This document shows, piece by piece, positions 16,477 through 24,190 of a stretch of 30,784 nucleotides of DNA. Each line of letters opens with the position of its first letter. The first letter of the stretch is position 1. The notes below the pieces were generated by a model, which made no database searches, was not told where the DNA came from, and was given only the letters and a program-made list of their open reading frames with translations. The stretch covers positions 1-30,784 of IMG/VR virus record IMGVR_UViG_3300047552_001367; one strand, given 5' to 3'. The DNA is from a virus. The position numbers were made by a program, and so were the translations under genes.

Positions 16477-16899
16477 ATGGAAGTGCGGGCCTTTTCAAAA
16501 GACGAATGGCGTAAGGTTTCAAAAGAAATCCACCGCTATGCTTTTAATGAAATCATCGACGATGACCTAGAGACGATTTCACTTGCTCTTATGGCCATGA
16601 AAGATGAAACGCCACAGGCTTACTGCACGTTAATTGATATGGATAAATACACCTGCTACATGCAGCATGGTGGGGCACTGCCAGCGGCTAAGGGCACAAT
16701 CAACGTAGCCAAAGGTTATGTGAAAATGGTTGAGTGGGTGAAGAATAAATATCCACGAATTACGACGAGAATAAGAAACGATAACGTGAGCATGATAAAA
16801 CTAGCTCTTGGTGTTGGGTTTAAAATCGTAGGCGTAGAAGTTTATGAGGATGGCGTTTTTTTAAGTTTAGTAAATAATTCGGAGAGTAAAGTATGCTAA
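16477..16899 (+). CDS. GNAT-fold acetyltransferase-like phage protein
   Basis: 140 aa, starting directly after the preceding stop codon. The C-terminal half reads like the last part of a GNAT fold: a helix after TRIRNDNVSMIKLALGVGFK, then VGVEVYEDGVFLSL, the usual N-x-x-x-x-x-A-x-x-x-GF-x-x-x-G pattern and last strand. The acetyl-CoA loop (normally R/Q-x-x-G-x-G/A) is weak; the matching area is HGGALPAAKGTINVAKG. Proteins of this type occur among podovirus virion genes, where the fold may be structural rather than enzymatic. Which of these applies here is open. Confidence 0.65.
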   Translation: MEVRAFSKDEWRKVSKEIHRYAFNEIIDDDLETISLALMAMKDETPQAYCTLIDMDKYTCYMQHGGALPAAKGTINVAKGYVKMVEWVKNKYPRITTRIRNDNVSMIKLALGVGFKIVGVEVYEDGVFLSLVNNSESKVC

Positions 16900-18035
16900 A
16901 GCGTTCAAAGTTCGACGGCATCAAATCAGTAAGCGGCCAAAAAAGAATTAAAGAGCTAGAGGCACAAAACGCTGCTGCTAAAGCCAGTGAAGCCGACAAG
17001 CTTAGACAGATTAATGAAATGGTTCAACGCGGCCCAGGCTACAGAGCTGTTGAGCAGAGCGCTCAAGAAAAAGCCGCTGGCGTTGTAGCTCCTGGTTTCG
17101 AAGGTGTGAGAGATGTAAAAACCGGGAAACTTTTAGATCAATATAAATCAGACGCTTACGCTGGTGAAGCGCTTCAGAAATTAAAGGGTCAAGCGTTTGC
17201 CGAAGGCGATAGCCCATGGGCAAAAATGCAGCTTGAAAAGCAAGCGCTTGAACAATCACAAGGTCGCGATCAAGCGGCAAGCTCACAAGCTCAGGCACTG
17301 GCGCAAGCGCAGTCAAACCTCATGCGACAAGGTGGACTGTCTTCAGGAGCTAGAACACGCATGGCCATGCAGGGAGCTAAAGACATGGCACTTGCCCAGC
17401 AGAGAGTAAATGCGCAAGGGATTGGCCAGCGCTTAGGCATTCAAGAGCAAGACTTAAATCGCAAGCAGGATTTACTTGGTAAATTTGGTGACGCTGAAAG
17501 TGCAGCGAATGAGAAAAACATTGGCCGCATGAGTGAAGATGTAAGGGCCGGAAGTGCCTTTGACATGGAAAGATACGGTCAGCAGATGGGCGCTTATGGG
17601 GCGGCTAAAACTGCTGAGGCGCAAAGAGCAGCTGCTGGAAGCGGTGGAAAGTGCTTCTTTGAAGATTCAAAAGTTTTAATGAACGACATGACGGTGAAAC
17701 CAATCTCACAAATTAAATCAGGCGAGGTCATATTCGCAGGCGGTCTTGTTTTGGCGAGCCGAAGTTATTACAGCGCTGAAGGCTTTGAGCTTTATGATTA
17801 TGACGGTGTGTTTTTAACGGGATCTCACTCTGTTAAAGAGTGCGGCGAATGGAAGCACGTTGAAGATTCTTTTAAAGCTAAAAAGACAAACATGCGGGCC
17901 AAAGAAGTTTACACGCTTGTTACAGAAAATCATTTCATCGTGGCTAACAAAGTTGTGTTCTCAGACGATGTCGAGACAAATGAAAACTTAATAGACGAGG
18001 CGCAGTCACTTAAGGCGCTTAATAAAGGGGCGTAG
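16893..18035 (+). CDS. Virion-type protein with C-terminal Hint autoprocessing domain
   Basis: 380 aa, ATG after GGAGAG, overlapping the previous gene by 7 nt. Residues 1-250 are low-complexity, Ala/Gln/Lys-rich and helical, like internal (ejection) virion proteins. A glycine-rich joint (AAAGSGGK) leads to Cys254, from which a Hint-type domain starts: block A CFFEDSKVLMNDMTVKPISQ and IKSGEVI; block B LTGSHSVK with H312; block F VYTLVTENHFIVANKVV with H347. The block G His-Asn of inteins is absent (VVFSDD instead), and 25 residues follow. This fits a Hedgehog- or BIL-type domain that cuts at its own N-terminus (between Lys253 and Cys254) but does not splice. The cut would free the virion part, or join it to a nucleophile. 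Seen: the motifs. Inferred: the activity. Confidence 0.75.
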   Translation: MLKRSKFDGIKSVSGQKRIKELEAQNAAAKASEADKLRQINEMVQRGPGYRAVEQSAQEKAAGVVAPGFEGVRDVKTGKLLDQYKSDAYAGEALQKLKGQAFAEGDSPWAKMQLEKQALEQSQGRDQAASSQAQALAQAQSNLMRQGGLSSGARTRMAMQGAKDMALAQQRVNAQGIGQRLGIQEQDLNRKQDLLGKFGDAESAANEKNIGRMSEDVRAGSAFDMERYGQQMGAYGAAKTAEAQRAAAGSGGKCFFEDSKVLMNDMTVKPISQIKSGEVIFAGGLVLASRSYYSAEGFELYDYDGVFLTGSHSVKECGEWKHVEDSFKAKKTNMRAKEVYTLVTENHFIVANKVVFSDDVETNENLIDEAQSLKALNKGA

Positions 18036-18533
18036 GTGGATAAAAACCTCGAAACATTAAGTTCAATGATTACTGATTTCAGTCAAGCAGCTGAGCTAAC
18101 TCCAGCCTTAATTGAAAACAGAAGATCAAGAATTTGTGAGCTTGAGTCGGCGATGAAAAGCCTGCCAGATTCTTACAACATGGAAGAATTTAATGAGGGA
18201 AAAATAACTCATCATTTCGGCACTGGCGTTTATGGTAGAGAATTATTTATCCCAAAGGGCAATGTAATCGTTAGTAAGATCCACCGAGGAAAAACTTTTA
18301 ACGTAATCGCCAAGGGTGTGATTTCTGTAATTTGCCCTCACAACGGGTATAACACTTACGAAGGCCCGCACTGTTTTGTGTCTGAGCCATTCACAAAAAG
18401 AATTGTAATAGCTCACGAGGATACGCTGTGGATTACAAGTCACGGCACACACAAAACCGATCTTGATGAAGTTGAAGAAGAGATAATTGCTAAAGATTTT
18501 GAAGAATTAAAATTATTAAAAGGGGATAAGTAA
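18036..18533 (+). CDS. Cupin-like protein of the virion gene cluster
   Basis: 165 aa, GTG start directly after the Hint-protein stop. The N-terminal 50 residues are helical; from about residue 58 there is a compact beta domain: THHFGTGVYGRELFIPKG, then VIVSKIHRGKTFNVIAKGVI, and a later strand with TKRIVIAHEDTLWITSHGTH. Spacing of His and Gly residues matches a single-domain cupin barrel with possible metal-binding His. Such proteins are found among podovirus tail or ejection genes. The substrate, if any, is unknown; a structural use of the fold is possible. It may work with the Hint protein, since the genes abut. Confidence 0.65.
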   Translation: MDKNLETLSSMITDFSQAAELTPALIENRRSRICELESAMKSLPDSYNMEEFNEGKITHHFGTGVYGRELFIPKGNVIVSKIHRGKTFNVIAKGVISVICPHNGYNTYEGPHCFVSEPFTKRIVIAHEDTLWITSHGTHKTDLDEVEEEIIAKDFEELKLLKGDK

Positions 18534-18534
18534 T

Positions 18535-18876
18535 ATGTCATGGGTAGCAGTAGGCGTAACAGGCGCTTCGATGTTAATGGCAAACGAGCAGGCAAAGGCT
18601 CAACAAAGACAACAAAAAGCGCAGAACATGGCAGCAGCTGCGCAGACTGAATATTCGCCATGGACTAAGATGGGCGCAGGCGAACTTAAAACAGGCGCAC
18701 CAGACCCAACAGCTGCAACACTTCAAGCTGGGTTGACGGGATTTGCCCAGGGGCAAAACATAAAAGCAGGCATGGCAAAGCCAGAAGCTAAGCCTGGTTT
18801 TGAGGCACCAGCAGACGGCATTGCAAAAGATCCGTATGATGAGTTTTTGCTTAAACAAAAAGCTATGGCGAAATAA
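18535..18876 (+). CDS. Small internal virion (ejection) protein candidate
   Basis: 113 aa with GGGGATAAGTAAT before the ATG. The start, SWVAVGVTGASMLMANEQAK, is a short hydrophobic helix running into an Ala/Gln-rich amphipathic helix (AQQRQQKAQNMAAAAQTE). This is the usual opening of small core proteins of the T7 gp14 type, which insert into the host envelope on DNA ejection. It is shorter than gp14 (about 196 aa). The rest is Ala/Pro/Gly-rich and probably flexible. Confidence 0.6.
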   Translation: MSWVAVGVTGASMLMANEQAKAQQRQQKAQNMAAAAQTEYSPWTKMGAGELKTGAPDPTAATLQAGLTGFAQGQNIKAGMAKPEAKPGFEAPADGIAKDPYDEFLLKQKAMAK

Positions 18877-18887
18877 AGGACTAACAA

Positions 18888-20144
18888 ATGGCTGACATTC
18901 CAATGATGCTTCGAAGGCCCCCATCGGCTTGGGTTGATCCAAGAATCAAAAGCCAGAGCAATCTTTTGCAGGCGTCATTAGCTGGCACTGACTTAGAGCA
19001 AGCGCCCATTGAAGAGATGGCCGTGGACGCAGCACCGACACCAGCACCAGTGCCGGAACCAGTCGCAACGCCAGCACCAAAAATGCAGGCGCCAAAAGCG
19101 GCACCAGTTGCTGCGCCAACTCAGCAAAGCACAGAGCAAGAAACTTCATTTGAGGAAAAAACATCAGGCATGGGTCCAGAGGCTGAAGCTCTAAGAGCAA
19201 AGCTTGAAGACATGCGAATGTCGCGCATGAAGGACGAGCAGTCGTCGATTGAAGAATACGGCAAGAAAATTCAAGAGTATGAGTCAGCCCCTACTGGAAT
19301 CGACTGGCGCCCGCTTGCTGGGCTTCTTGACCAATGGGCAGGCGGCAAGGCAGCGCTCACTGCTGCTGAGGCCACAAAGCCTGAAGCGCCTGAATTAAAA
19401 CGCGAGAAGCTTGCGGCCATGCGTGAGAAGTTGTCAGGCATGAAGGGCAGTCTTTCAAAATCACAATACGACGCGCTTAAAGATCAGCTTGATTCGATAA
19501 AAGCCGAGCAGTCGCTGAAGGCGGCAGAGAAAAGACTTGAGAGTAGCCTCAACAGTAAAGACAGATCGCAAGACAGCCTAGAAGATCGCACCATTGAGAA
19601 GTATGTAATTGATATGTCAAAAAGACTTGGTGACGCAAACGCAGTTATTATCTCTCAAAAAATAGATCGCCTTGACCAAAACATTCCAGGTGGGTTATTC
19701 GGCACAGGCGAAGTTCCCGGCGTTGGTATTGGCAAAAATTGGTCGCCACAATTTCTGTTCACCGATGAAGGGTCAACCATAAGACAAGATGCAAAAGCTT
19801 TGCTCGTGGAATCTATCAAAGCCGCAACAGGACTTGCTGCAACAGAAGCCGAACAACAGGCGCAAGCGCAAATTAACGGTTTGTCTAAATCATCTACAGC
19901 CAGAGAATTTAGAGAAGCACTTTCAAAGCAAGTAAAAGATAATTTAGCTAGAGCATCTGAGATTGTAAAAACTTACAAACCAGAAGCGCAGCGACGATAT
20001 AAGGAACGACAAGGCCGAACTGTTGTAGATGTTTTGTCGGCAATTACCGCAAAAGAAGGACAGTCTGGTGGTGGGAATTTTACCGCCGAAAAGCAAAGAC
20101 GACTTGAGGAATTAAGAGATAAAAAAGCAAAGGATGAAATCTAA
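18888..20144 (+). CDS. Putative internal virion protein, coiled-coil
   Basis: 418 aa. Pro/Ala-rich linker at about residues 40-80 (repeats of PAP/PVP), then charged helical segments (KLEDMRMSRMKDEQSSIEEY and a Lys/Glu/Ala-rich run near 160-235). A Gly-rich middle with GGLFGTGEVPGVGIGKNW and a helical C-terminus follow. It has no Cys and few aromatics. Composition and position between two other ejection-type genes suggest a core protein lodged in the capsid with the DNA. No enzyme motif is visible. Confidence 0.6.
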   Translation: MADIPMMLRRPPSAWVDPRIKSQSNLLQASLAGTDLEQAPIEEMAVDAAPTPAPVPEPVATPAPKMQAPKAAPVAAPTQQSTEQETSFEEKTSGMGPEAEALRAKLEDMRMSRMKDEQSSIEEYGKKIQEYESAPTGIDWRPLAGLLDQWAGGKAALTAAEATKPEAPELKREKLAAMREKLSGMKGSLSKSQYDALKDQLDSIKAEQSLKAAEKRLESSLNSKDRSQDSLEDRTIEKYVIDMSKRLGDANAVIISQKIDRLDQNIPGGLFGTGEVPGVGIGKNWSPQFLFTDEGSTIRQDAKALLVESIKAATGLAATEAEQQAQAQINGLSKSSTAREFREALSKQVKDNLARASEIVKTYKPEAQRRYKERQGRTVVDVLSAITAKEGQSGGGNFTAEKQRRLEELRDKKAKDEI

Positions 20145-21796
20145 TGACCGAAGCAGAAGAATTAGAACTGCTTGAGCTTGAAGCCGAAGCTGCGAAAGCT
20201 GAGGCAGCACATGGGCCAGCGCAGAAAGAAGACGAGGGCCTTTGGGGTAATGTGAAAGAAGCAGGCGGCAAAGCACTTGAAATGGTAGGCCGCACTCTTG
20301 ATTACCCAGGCGGCCTTGCGCGTGTTGCATACCAGGGCCTGCAAGATATTCCCTACGCTATACGAACGCAAATTCAAGACGGCGAGATTAAATCAGTTTC
20401 AAAGGCTGATGATTTCTCAAGAGCACTAAAAGGCCAAGCGCCAACTTCTGAAGAGTACATGGACCGTATAGGCATTGAGCCAGGAGTAGGCCGCACACTT
20501 GGCGGCATGGCAAAAGACATTGCGCTTGATCCGCTCACCTACATGACATTAGGAGCCGCACCACTTGTCAAACAAACAGCTAAGGCGGGGAAGAACCTTT
20601 ACAAGTCAGGACTTAAAGCGATTGACGAGGAAGCAAAGCTTTACAATAAAGCGCCCGTATCTGAGCTTCTAATGAAAGAAGGTGTGACCGGAAGTGCTGA
20701 GCAAATTCAAAAAAGAATGGATGAGCTTGCTGAAGGTTACAAGCGCGAAAGAGATTATATTTTAAAGAGAGCTAGAGCTGGCGAAGTAGACATGGGTGAA
20801 GCGATGGCTCCGCTTATGGCAAAAATCCAAGAGCTTAGAAATAACGGGCATCCAGACCTAAAAGCACTCGCCGATGTTTTTGAAAACGATGCTAGAAAAA
20901 TGCTCGATCTTGGAGCAAAGGAACCAGAGCACATTTTAAGAGAACTTCCGGTGCAGTCAAAATTTCAAGGCGAATCGCAAATGCTTGGCGATTATGTGCC
21001 GCCGGAAAGAATAAAAATACAAAGCAAAAGCGGAGAAGGCCTACCAGTTCAAGGGGTAATGGCTAAAGGTAAAACCATTTTAACAAACAAAGGCGATGAA
21101 GTAATAGACCCTCTTAGTTTAAAAGCCCTTAAAGAAGACGTATTTGTTTCCCGCCCAGCAGTGCCAGCTTCTTATGTGGAGCCAGGATATTTTAAGCCGG
21201 GAGAAGTTGTTCCTGAAACATTTATTCAGCAAAAACCGCAAACAGTTCTTGATTTCGGCGTGATTGATCCAAAAACAAATCAAGTAGTTGATCGAATCGC
21301 TGGCCCGTCTCCAATGAAAGCAAACAGCTGGAAATCAATTGAATACAATAAAGTCGGAGATGAGGCGTACAAAGAAGCAGCAAAAACTCCGATGGGAAAA
21401 GAGCTGGGGAAAGCAAAAGCTCGTGGTTTAAAAGAAGCAGTCGAAAATGCTGTGGAGAGAACTACAGGCAAACAATCCGCCGAAGAATTAAAAGACCTTA
21501 ATGACAGGCTTGGGCGCATTTTAACCACAAAAGAAAAAGCGGCGAAAGAGGCGACAAAAGAAATTAAGAAAAATAATTTCACGTCAGTCGATGGCATTAT
21601 CGCTGGCCTTGGGGACTTCAAAACTCTCGCTGTTAAAAAAGCCGCCGATCTTTCAAACATGACAGGCCCCAGAACTAAAGTCGGCAAATACATGGTCGAT
21701 AATGCAGACTCGCTAGGTCTTCTAGAAAAAAATCTGCTTTACTCACCATGGGTAACTATGAAACGGTATCAAGATAAACCAGAGGAAGAAAAATGA
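20144..21796 (+). CDS. Large internal virion (ejection) protein candidate
   Basis: 550 aa, TAATG overlap with the gene before. The N-terminus is an acidic Ala/Glu helix (EELELLELEAEAAKAEAAHG). Residues about 120-145 read GGMAKDIALDPLTYMTLGAA; the LDPLTY segment recurs near the start of large phage inner-capsid and polyvalent proteins. The rest is charged and mostly helical, ending in a segment with YSPWVTMKRYQDKPEE. No lysozyme, transglycosylase or protease motif is seen. It is the longest of the four ejection-type products here, though much shorter than T7 gp16 (1318 aa). Confidence 0.6.
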   Translation: MTEAEELELLELEAEAAKAEAAHGPAQKEDEGLWGNVKEAGGKALEMVGRTLDYPGGLARVAYQGLQDIPYAIRTQIQDGEIKSVSKADDFSRALKGQAPTSEEYMDRIGIEPGVGRTLGGMAKDIALDPLTYMTLGAAPLVKQTAKAGKNLYKSGLKAIDEEAKLYNKAPVSELLMKEGVTGSAEQIQKRMDELAEGYKRERDYILKRARAGEVDMGEAMAPLMAKIQELRNNGHPDLKALADVFENDARKMLDLGAKEPEHILRELPVQSKFQGESQMLGDYVPPERIKIQSKSGEGLPVQGVMAKGKTILTNKGDEVIDPLSLKALKEDVFVSRPAVPASYVEPGYFKPGEVVPETFIQQKPQTVLDFGVIDPKTNQVVDRIAGPSPMKANSWKSIEYNKVGDEAYKEAAKTPMGKELGKAKARGLKEAVENAVERTTGKQSAEELKDLNDRLGRILTTKEKAAKEATKEIKKNNFTSVDGIIAGLGDFKTLAVKKAADLSNMTGPRTKVGKYMVDNADSLGLLEKNLLYSPWVTMKRYQDKPEEEK

Positions 21797-22113
21797 TCTC
21801 ATCACAAGAAGTCGATGACGCAGTAGAAATTCTTTTAAAAGCTGAAGAAATAAAAAAGAACAAAGAACTCATGAAAGAAGTTGAGCCTGCGTTCCAAGAA
21901 AAGATCGACAAGCTTGAAGAAGTGAAATCACTTAAAGACCTTTGGAAGCAGGGGCTTGAAAAGGCCAGTGCTGAAGAAGAGAAGAAAAAAGAATCGTCAC
22001 TGGTAAAAGAAAAAGTGAATGACAAAAATGCTGACGAAGAAGAAGAAGACGAAAGTCTTGAAGAGACTGCTGAAAAAACAAAAAAATCATTAACTGACGA
22101 AGACGAAGATTAG
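21793..22113 (+). CDS. Highly charged coiled-coil protein ending the late operon
   Basis: 106 aa, 4-nt ATGA overlap with the preceding gene. Almost entirely Glu, Lys, Asp and Ala: a Lys/Glu coiled coil (residues 5-75) followed by an acidic tail (ADEEEEDESLEE, then DEDED). No Cys, Trp-rich or hydrophobic core. Acidic tails of this sort are found in scaffold-like, DNA-mimic and chaperone proteins; none can be chosen from sequence. It is the last rightward late gene, and its stop codon overlaps that of the convergent leftward gene by 4 nt. Confidence 0.65.
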   Translation: MISSQEVDDAVEILLKAEEIKKNKELMKEVEPAFQEKIDKLEEVKSLKDLWKQGLEKASAEEEKKKESSLVKEKVNDKNADEEEEDESLEETAEKTKKSLTDEDED

Positions 22114-22514
22114 TGAACGCCCTCAGCAGGGGGTGTGGCAAACTGCGACACCAAAAGCTCAGGACTAACGCCAGCCTCGTCGCAAATTCCTTTCACAATA
22201 ATCCACAGGCAAAATGCAGACTCTAAAGGGTTAATCTCGTTTATTGACTTTATCTCGTAACGTATTGTTTTAAAATCTTTACCTAAAAATATATCGACGT
22301 CTAGAATCTTGCCTTCAATATCAATCGTCATACTGGAATCTGCGTCAATGCTTTCAGACAAAATAAATGCTCCCGATACTAAATTATCACCACGAAAACA
22401 CCGACAATACAATAACCACTTAAGCCCCTGGCGCTCCAGCAGACAGGACTTTTGGCGGTTGAACATGGGTGTTTTAAGGCTAAACAAAAACTTATTTTGT
22501 GCGCCTTCTGCCAC
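22110..22514 (-). CDS. Unknown protein, last gene of the leftward operon
   Basis: 134 aa from a GTG at 22514; a shorter start at the Met of the MFNRQKSC segment (residue 17) is possible, and neither has a strong ribosome site. The C-terminal half is well behaved (MTIDIEGKILDVDIFLGKDF, then EINPLESAFCLWIIVKGICD), alternating strands and helices. The N-terminal half is Cys/Trp/Arg-rich (SCLLERQGLKWLLYCRCFRG) and may not be translated. Convergent with the late operon, sharing 4 nt at the stop codons. No family recognised. Confidence 0.55.
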   Translation of the reverse strand: MAEGAQNKFLFSLKTPMFNRQKSCLLERQGLKWLLYCRCFRGDNLVSGAFILSESIDADSSMTIDIEGKILDVDIFLGKDFKTIRYEIKSINEINPLESAFCLWIIVKGICDEAGVSPELLVSQFATPPAEGVH

Positions 22515-22547
22515 TGTAAATGACTTACCACTGGTGGTTGGCGCTTT

Positions 22548-22631
22548 TTATTTCTTCTTCGCCGTTAAGAATAAAAGAAAAAATATAATGAAACACCAGA
22601 ACAAAACCTGGGCAAAGCTAGCCTCTACCAT
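22548..22631 (-). CDS. 27-aa single-span membrane peptide
   Basis: ATG at 22631, TAA at 22548. The product starts MVEASFAQ and has one continuous hydrophobic stretch (VLFWCFIIFFLLFLTA) followed by three lysines, a textbook single-span peptide with a positive-inside end. The start lies inside the end of the 73-aa gene upstream (14-nt overlap), with AGGGTGG about 10 nt before the ATG. It fills what would otherwise be a gap in this tightly packed operon. Could be a small holin, an inhibitor or an exclusion peptide. Confidence 0.5.
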   Translation of the reverse strand: MVEASFAQVLFWCFIIFFLLFLTAKKK

Positions 22632-22839
22632 GATAGAATCCACCCTTCACGCCCATGTCTGTTAATATATCCTCAATCTCGTGCCACAAAACACTCTTCA
22701 CTATAAACTGGCCGCTCTTATTTCGCTTAATCATAATGAAGCCATAACCCAAAGCCATGGCATTTACCATTGCGTCTCTAGATGGCTTTTCAAGGCGCTC
22801 ACTGAGTCGTGCTAAAACGCCATCTTGTTCTTTAGACAT
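22618..22839 (-). CDS. Small unknown protein of the leftward operon
   Basis: 73 aa. A charged N-terminus (KEQDGVLARLSERLEKPS), a Gly/Ala segment with VNAMALGYGFIMIKRNKSGQ, and a C-terminal helix with LWHEIEDILTDMGVKGG. It overlaps both its upstream (8 nt) and downstream neighbours. No motif recognised. Packing and codon use support a real gene. Confidence 0.65.
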   Translation of the reverse strand: MSKEQDGVLARLSERLEKPSRDAMVNAMALGYGFIMIKRNKSGQFIVKSVLWHEIEDILTDMGVKGGFYHGRG

Positions 22840-23098
22840 AAATCTTTTTTATAGTTTTATTTTCTGTCTTATCAAGTGCGCCCATTGCGTAGGCCAAAGC
22901 CAGATGCTTCCCTATCGCAAGCTTGGCGCCTTCACGAGTCCATGTAAAAGCGCCGCTTGATCCACGAATGGCCGCTTCAATGTCGTCTAGAACACCGTCA
23001 AGTTTCTTATCCACAAAAGAATTAGCGAGCTTATGTACAAGCTCAAGCTTCTGTGACGGTATGCCCCCCGTAGATTTACCGAAATATCTAGACGTCAT
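22832..23098 (-). CDS. Small unknown protein of the leftward operon
   Basis: 88 aa, overlapping the genes on both sides (8 and 11 nt). Helical and basic: PSQKLELVHKLANSFVDKKL, then VLDDIEAAIRGSSGAFTWTR, then a segment with GKHLALAYAMGALDKTENKT. No Cys or membrane segment. No family recognised; the tight overlaps indicate translation with the recombination genes. Confidence 0.65.
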   Translation of the reverse strand: MTSRYFGKSTGGIPSQKLELVHKLANSFVDKKLDGVLDDIEAAIRGSSGAFTWTREGAKLAIGKHLALAYAMGALDKTENKTIKKIYV

Positions 23099-23315
23099 GT
23101 TGAATACCTTCCGTTTCGTAGTTTTTAATAATGTCGCTTAAAATTTGAAATTCTATTTGCAGCTGCCTGTACTCGTCATTTATGTCTTCGTGAAATTTTC
23201 TGTTTTTTTCGCTATCAAAATTAAGCCCAAGCTTCAAATGTCTAACATTGTCCAGCATCAACTTCGATAGTGCGATCAAATTATCTCTAGCTATTAACTG
23301 CTGCAATTCTAACAC
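23088..23315 (-). CDS. Small helical unknown protein
   Basis: 75 aa, GTG start preceded by GGGGATGAA. Almost all helix by composition (LELQQLIARDNLIALSKLML, then EYRQLQIEFQILSDIIKNYE), probably a helical hairpin or coiled coil. It lies 17 nt after the ssb gene in the same operon. Could be a small partner of the recombination proteins; that is context only. Confidence 0.65.
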   Translation of the reverse strand: MLELQQLIARDNLIALSKLMLDNVRHLKLGLNFDSEKNRKFHEDINDEYRQLQIEFQILSDIIKNYETEGIQHDV

Positions 23316-23332
23316 TTCATCCCCACTTACGC

Positions 23333-23779
23333 TTAAAAGCCCATTTCGTCGTTAGTTGCGCCAGGTGCGAAATTATGTAGCGGTTTTTTTGGCGTTGCTA
23401 GCGTAGTCGTTTGCGCTCTTGGCGTTTTAACTTCAGCCTCATCAGTTTGGCGATCACCTATAAATTCAATTTTATCTGCCAAAATATCAGTTGAATATTT
23501 CTTAACGCCATCAACCTCATAAGAGCGCGTTTTTAATTTCCCCTCTAAATAAACCTGTCGGCCCTTAGTTAAATACTTAGCCGCAACTTCTGCAAGCTTA
23601 CCGAACACGCTAACCCGGTGCCACTCAGTCTGTTCTTTCTTTTCGCCTGTCGTTTTATCAGTCCAAGACTCTGACGTCGCAACTGAAAAATTTGTGACTG
23701 TGTTGCCGTTCTCTAGCTGTTTAGACTCAGGGTCTTGACCCAAACGCCCTAAGATAATTACTTTGTTTATTCCTGACAT
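23333..23779 (-). CDS. ssb: Single-stranded DNA-binding protein
   Basis: 148 aa, typical bacterial/phage SSB length. The OB-fold opens with [17 protein letters not shown], followed by [36 protein letters not shown] and [16 protein letters not shown], all in the standard order. The tail after residue 115 is flexible and ends NDEMGF, a variant of the acidic DDDIPF-type tip that recruits partner proteins. A GGAGAACAAAA ribosome site precedes the ATG. It would coat single strands made by the neighbouring exonuclease and feed the Sak4-like ATPase. Confidence 0.95.
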   Translation of the reverse strand: MSGINKVIILGRLGQDPESKQLENGNTVTNFSVATSESWTDKTTGEKKEQTEWHRVSVFGKLAEVAAKYLTKGRQVYLEGKLKTRSYEVDGVKKYSTDILADKIEFIGDRQTDEAEVKTPRAQTTTLATPKKPLHNFAPGATNDEMGF

Positions 23780-23791
23780 TTTTGTTCTCCT

Positions 23792-24190
23792 TTATTCCAT
23801 TTTTTTTAGCCGTTGAACAATTTCAAGAGCTAGTTTTTCATATAAATCTTTTTGTCTTTCAGAAGGATCATCCGACATATAATCAAGCGATGTTCCATGC
23901 TTTATGTCCTGCAAAGCATCGCAGCCTGAGCAAGAGCCGTAACCAACTTTTACATACCAGTATTCACTCGGCTGATAAGCCGAAGCAGCTATCACATAAA
24001 GAAGTGTTCCTTGATAATCACCGTCGTCAATTTCATGAATACGCTTTGGGTCTAGATCACCGTAATCGCCGGAGGATATAACTTCTATTGTTGCCTTAAC
24101 AATATCCAAATAACTTCCGGGATGCTTTTTAAAAGCTTTCCTGAGCTGGGATTTGTTGGCCATAAATCTATCAACGTAGTCTTGAATCAT
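23792..24190 (-). CDS. Unknown protein with paired Cys, recombination operon
   Basis: 132 aa from the ATG at 24190, chosen because it makes an ATGA overlap with the ATPase gene stop; the frame is open from a TTG at 24205. Features: a helical start (IQDYVDRFMANKSQLRKAFK), an acidic turn (EIDDGDYQGTLLYVIAASAY), and a segment EYWYVKVGYGSCSGCDALQD with a CxxC pair that could bind a metal. The second half is helical. Sequence of this kind recurs in phage genomes as an unnamed protein. Function unknown. Confidence 0.7.
   Translation of the reverse strand: MIQDYVDRFMANKSQLRKAFKKHPGSYLDIVKATIEVISSGDYGDLDPKRIHEIDDGDYQGTLLYVIAASAYQPSEYWYVKVGYGSCSGCDALQDIKHGTSLDYMSDDPSERQKDLYEKLALEIVQRLKKME

Noticed and set aside
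21280-21693. 137-codon leftward frame in the large ejection gene
   Set aside because: Ser/Phe/Ala-rich antisense of a Lys/Glu-rich gene, a typical shadow.
22119-22134. CCCTC-AGCA-GGGGG hairpin at the convergent gene ends as a bidirectional terminator
   Set aside because: Short stem with a wobble, no T-run on either strand, and it lies inside the coding end of the leftward gene.
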